DNA of 7,305 bases from Oscillospiraceae bacterium. GTDB lineage: Bacteria; Bacillota; Clostridia; Oscillospirales; Ruminococcaceae. The notes below the pieces were generated by a model, which ran no database searches, was not told where the DNA came from, and saw only the letters and a program-made list of their open reading frames with translations. Every line of letters begins with the position of its first letter. Within the stretch, counting starts at the first letter, position 1. The DNA lies in contig JAHZBJ010000101.1 in NCBI GenBank assembly GCA_019423445.1, forward strand, positions 1 through 7,305, given 5' to 3'. Positions 5,309 to 7,305 of this stretch are shown here, one piece after another. The position numbers and the translations under genes are program-made.

Positions 5309-5337
5309 ATTATACCATCAGTCTGCCCCGGCTGAAA
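5309..5337 (-). promoter_or_regulatory. Extended -10 promoter candidate for the DegV-family gene
   Basis: On the minus strand TGG-TATAAT (the hexamer at 5309-5314) is a perfect extended -10 element. At 17 bp the -35 position (5332-5337) is only TTTCAG, a poor match, which an extended -10 can compensate. Transcription would begin near 5302. It lies within the 215-bp gap between the MATE and DegV genes, where no convincing terminator follows the MATE stop codon, so some read-through is possible. Confidence 0.5.
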
Positions 5338-5395
5338 AGCCCTTATGGCCTCCCCGCGAAAATTCTCCTCCTCAATGAGAAAAAAGCACCCACGG

Positions 5396-6802
5396 TTATA
5401 TCCGGATTCTGGTCCACTTTCCGCTGATAAACCGGATGGTGGTAAAAAACAGCCGGAGGAACTGGTCAATGGTAAGACCGATCCAGGCGCCGGTGAGGCC
5501 GAAGCCCAGGCCGTAGCAGAAAAGCCATCCCAAAGTAGGCCGGGCAATTGTGGCGCTGAGAAGGCTCACCGCCGCCATATACCGCACATCGCCAGCTCCC
5601 CGGAGACATCCGGAAAAGACCACCTGGGAGATCTGGAAAAAGACCACCGCCGCGGCAAACCGCATAATGATGACTCCTTCTTCCAGCACTGCCTCGGTTT
5701 TGTCAAAGAGGGAGAAAAGCAGTCTCCCCTGGGTAACAAAGACGATACATACGATGACGGAAAAGAAGATCCCGATCCGCTGACAGGCTCCACCGTAGAT
5801 CCGCGCCATGTCCGGGCGCTCCCGGCCCAGGCTCTGGCCCACCAGGGCCACCGCGGCTACCGAAAGACCATCTCCCAGGGAGAAGGAGATGGATATGATG
5901 TTCATACCGATCTGATGGGCGGCGAAGGGGATGGTCCCCAGCCGGGCCACAATGGCTGCAAAGGCCAGAAATCCCACCCGGAGGAAGATCTGCTCCACCA
6001 GGGTGCTGGATCCCACATTCCAAATGGAAGCCAGGGTTCGCCCCTCAAAGCGGAAGAAGTTTTTGAAGCTCAGATGGAGATAGCCCTCCGGTTTGGAGAC
6101 AGAATAAAGGGACATCCCCATGGCGAAAACGGTGCCGATCACGGTGGCAATGGCCGCACCGGCCACCTCCAGCCGGGGAAATCCAAAGTGTCCTCCAATC
6201 AGAAGATAGTTGAAGCAGATATTGACGCCGTTGGAAACCATGTTGGTGCGCATAGCGATTTTGGTATTTCCCACCCCGCGCTGAGCGGCATTGATCACCA
6301 GAGAGACGACGTTGAACACCAGTCCTCCCATAATGATACGGTAATAGGTCACCGCCTGGTCATGGGTATCGGCGTTGCTCCCTGCCACCTTCAGAATCTG
6401 AGGCGCAAAGATCACCGTCAAAGCGCTGACTACTGCCACCAGGATCAGGGTCACCACCAGGGCCTGGCGCATTACCGCGTTAGCGCTTTCCCGGTCTCCC
6501 TGCCCCCGTCGCCGGGCCACAATGGCGGAAACCGCCACATTCATGGAGACAAACAGAGCCAAAGCGATAAATTTAGGCTGGGTGCAAAGACCCACCGCCG
6601 CAATTGCCTCGGTGCCCACGGTTCCCACCATAATGGTATCCACAACCCCTACCAGGGCCACCAGGAAGGATTCCAGGATGGAGGGCCAAGCCACTGTAAT
6701 GGTGCTTTTCAGGATCTCCCGGGCCTGGGGAATCTCCCCCAGGGCCTCGTCTTTTCCCAGGATTCTCCTTCCATCAAAAAGCCAATTCACCAAACTGTCC
6801 AC
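5396..6802 (-). CDS. MATE-family multidrug/cation efflux transporter
   Basis: A 468-residue polytopic membrane protein, the normal MATE length with about 12 hydrophobic segments. MATE proteins export cationic drugs or metabolites in exchange for Na+ or H+. Diagnostic segments: WPSILESFLVALVGVVDTIMVG (39-60), RGVGNTKIAM (175-184) after the first bundle, EVAGAAIATVIG (212-223), and in the second half AAHQIGMNIISISFSLGDGLSVAAVALVGQSLG (294-326), CLRGAGDVRYMA (399-410) and GLTGAWIGLTIDQ (435-447). The two halves show the expected internal duplication. Substrate and coupling ion cannot be told. The start is GTG at 6800-6802: an in-frame stop lies nine codons upstream, and no Shine-Dalgarno sequence precedes GTG-6802 or the alternative TTG and GTG at codons 4 and 5. 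A short leader of 30-40 residues before the first membrane segment is plausible for this subfamily. Confidence 0.95.
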   Translation of the reverse strand: MDSLVNWLFDGRRILGKDEALGEIPQAREILKSTITVAWPSILESFLVALVGVVDTIMVGTVGTEAIAAVGLCTQPKFIALALFVSMNVAVSAIVARRRGQGDRESANAVMRQALVVTLILVAVVSALTVIFAPQILKVAGSNADTHDQAVTYYRIIMGGLVFNVVSLVINAAQRGVGNTKIAMRTNMVSNGVNICFNYLLIGGHFGFPRLEVAGAAIATVIGTVFAMGMSLYSVSKPEGYLHLSFKNFFRFEGRTLASIWNVGSSTLVEQIFLRVGFLAFAAIVARLGTIPFAAHQIGMNIISISFSLGDGLSVAAVALVGQSLGRERPDMARIYGGACQRIGIFFSVIVCIVFVTQGRLLFSLFDKTEAVLEEGVIIMRFAAAVVFFQISQVVFSGCLRGAGDVRYMAAVSLLSATIARPTLGWLFCYGLGFGLTGAWIGLTIDQFLRLFFTTIRFISGKWTRIRI

Positions 6803-6841
6803 AATGTTACACCAACTTTAAAGATAAATTGTACACATTTT

Positions 6842-6869
6842 ATTTTACACCTTTTCCTCAAAAAAGCAA
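6842..6869 (-). promoter_or_regulatory. Weak promoter candidate for the MATE gene
   Basis: On the minus strand TTGCTT (6864-6869) and TAAAAT (6842-6847) are 16 bp apart in the AT-rich stretch before the gene. The -10 matches 5/6 and the -35 only 3/6. Transcription would start about 33 nt before the GTG codon. Confidence 0.3.
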
Positions 6870-6962
6870 GTCTGCCAGTCTGGGCCCCGGAGAGCAGGAC
6901 GCCTCCTTGCCCCTCTGTCCTTCTTTTCCACAGGCATCCCTCCGGTGGAATAGAGCTGCCTG

Positions 6963-6983
6963 AAAAGCCCCACCCGGGCTTTT
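6963..6983. terminator. Small symmetric hairpin in the MATE-amidase intergenic gap
   Basis: AAAAGCCC (6963-6970) pairs with GGGCTTTT (6976-6983) around a 5-nt loop. Four T follow on either strand, so it could act as a weak bidirectional terminator separating the divergent MATE and amidase genes. The rest of the 277-bp gap (6803-7079) shows no gene; a GGGGG-AGCTG-CCCCC dyad at 7010-7024 has no T-run, and I could not identify a convincing promoter for the amidase. Confidence 0.35.
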
Positions 6984-7079
6984 ATCCCTGTTCGGGGCCG
7001 GTCAACCTGGGGGAGCTGCCCCCGGGGACGCAAAAAAACTCCTGCGCATAGGATGAAGCAGCCGAAAGGAGGCTTTCCC

Positions 7080-7305
7080 ATGCCCAACATCTACCTCAGT
7101 CCCTCTACGCAGGAATTCAACCCCTACATCATTGGGGGCAACGAGGAATACTATATGAATCTTCTTGCCGACGAAATGGAGCCCTGGCTCCGCTCCAGCG
7201 GCATTACCTGGACCCGGAATTCCCCCCAGGGCACCGCCCGGGATGCCATCCAGGAATCCAATCAAGGGAACTATGACCTGCACCTGGCCCTCCATTCCAA
7301 CGCCT
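7080..7305 (+). CDS. N-acetylmuramoyl-L-alanine amidase-like protein, 3' end outside window
   Basis: The first 75 codons of a gene that runs off the right edge. Amidase_3-type enzymes are zinc hydrolases that cut the bond between N-acetylmuramic acid and the stem peptide of peptidoglycan. The visible part has the family order: a first strand IYLSPSTQEFNP (4-15), a glutamate-bearing helix NEEYYMNLLADEMEPWL (21-37), GITWTRNSPQG (41-51), and the second metal-ligand motif DLHLALHSNA (66-75) with H72. The usual first motif DPGHGG is replaced by LSPSTQEFN. I know similar starts in amidase-annotated proteins of Oscillospiraceae. ATG 7080-7082 follows AAAGGAGG (7065-7072) by 7 nt. There is no signal peptide at the visible N-terminus, so export would need another route or the protein acts inside the cell, for example in sporulation (speculative). 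Confidence 0.85.
   Translation, partial: MPNIYLSPSTQEFNPYIIGGNEEYYMNLLADEMEPWLRSSGITWTRNSPQGTARDAIQESNQGNYDLHLALHSNA

Noticed and set aside
5381..5398. Terminator directly after the MATE stop codon
   Set aside because: A run of six T is present on the minus strand, but I could not build a stable stem before it.
7010..7024. GGGGG-AGCTG-CCCCC dyad as a terminator
   Set aside because: No T-run follows on either strand; probably a chance GC-rich dyad.
5345..7051. 568-codon open frame on the + strand opposite the MATE gene
   Set aside because: It mirrors a well-supported MATE gene; its translation is His/Gly/Gln-rich with no membrane or domain pattern and no ribosome site. Antisense frames of GC-rich genes are often open.
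7049..7056. CATAGGAT as a sporulation sigma-E-type -10 for the amidase
   Set aside because: The -10 likeness is fair, but no matching -35 element is found at the right distance, so it is not called.
7002..7295. Minus-strand open frame opposite the amidase start
   Set aside because: The + strand frame has AAAGGAGG before its ATG and the amidase motif LHSNA; the minus frame has neither.

Overview
The window reads as chromosomal DNA from a GC-rich, Gram-positive anaerobe of the Clostridia, most likely the Oscillospiraceae (Flavonifractor/Lawsonibacter-like). The pointers are strong AGGAGG-type ribosome binding sites with some GTG and TTG starts, classic intrinsic terminators, a PadR/DUF1700/DUF4097/PspC gene set typical of Firmicutes, and an amidase whose N-terminus resembles a family I know from that group. 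The placement is inference; no rRNA, tRNA or other marker gene is present. I see no insertion sequence, integrase, CRISPR array, tRNA or rRNA.

Left edge (2-972): the 3' part of a TRAP-type solute-binding protein on the + strand, closed by a strong hairpin terminator. Converging on it is a five-gene minus-strand operon (3547 down to 976): PadR repressor, DUF1700 membrane protein, DUF4097 putative adhesin, small PspC protein and an orphan lipoprotein. Its genes overlap or nearly touch. It is driven by a perfect-consensus promoter (TTGACA-17-TATAAT) with a perfect inverted repeat over the -10, the expected layout for an autoregulated PadR operon. The products are a repressor, three membrane proteins and a lipoprotein, so the set looks like a membrane or envelope response module.

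Middle (3630-4151): a small Cro/C1-type regulator on the + strand, preceded by two palindromes. The same control region holds a minus-strand promoter candidate, and a hairpin with a minus-strand T-run lies about 220 bp away. Together they suggest a short divergent transcript, either an RNA or a Cys-rich small ORF. This is the least explained part of the window.

Right half (4241-7305): a DegV/FakB fatty-acid-binding protein with its own terminator, leader and extended -10 promoter, and a MATE-family efflux transporter, both on the minus strand. After a 277-bp gap, the 5' end of a cell-wall amidase-like gene on the + strand runs off the window. Most of the identifiable gene products belong to the cell envelope: transport, membrane homeostasis, fatty-acid use and peptidoglycan.
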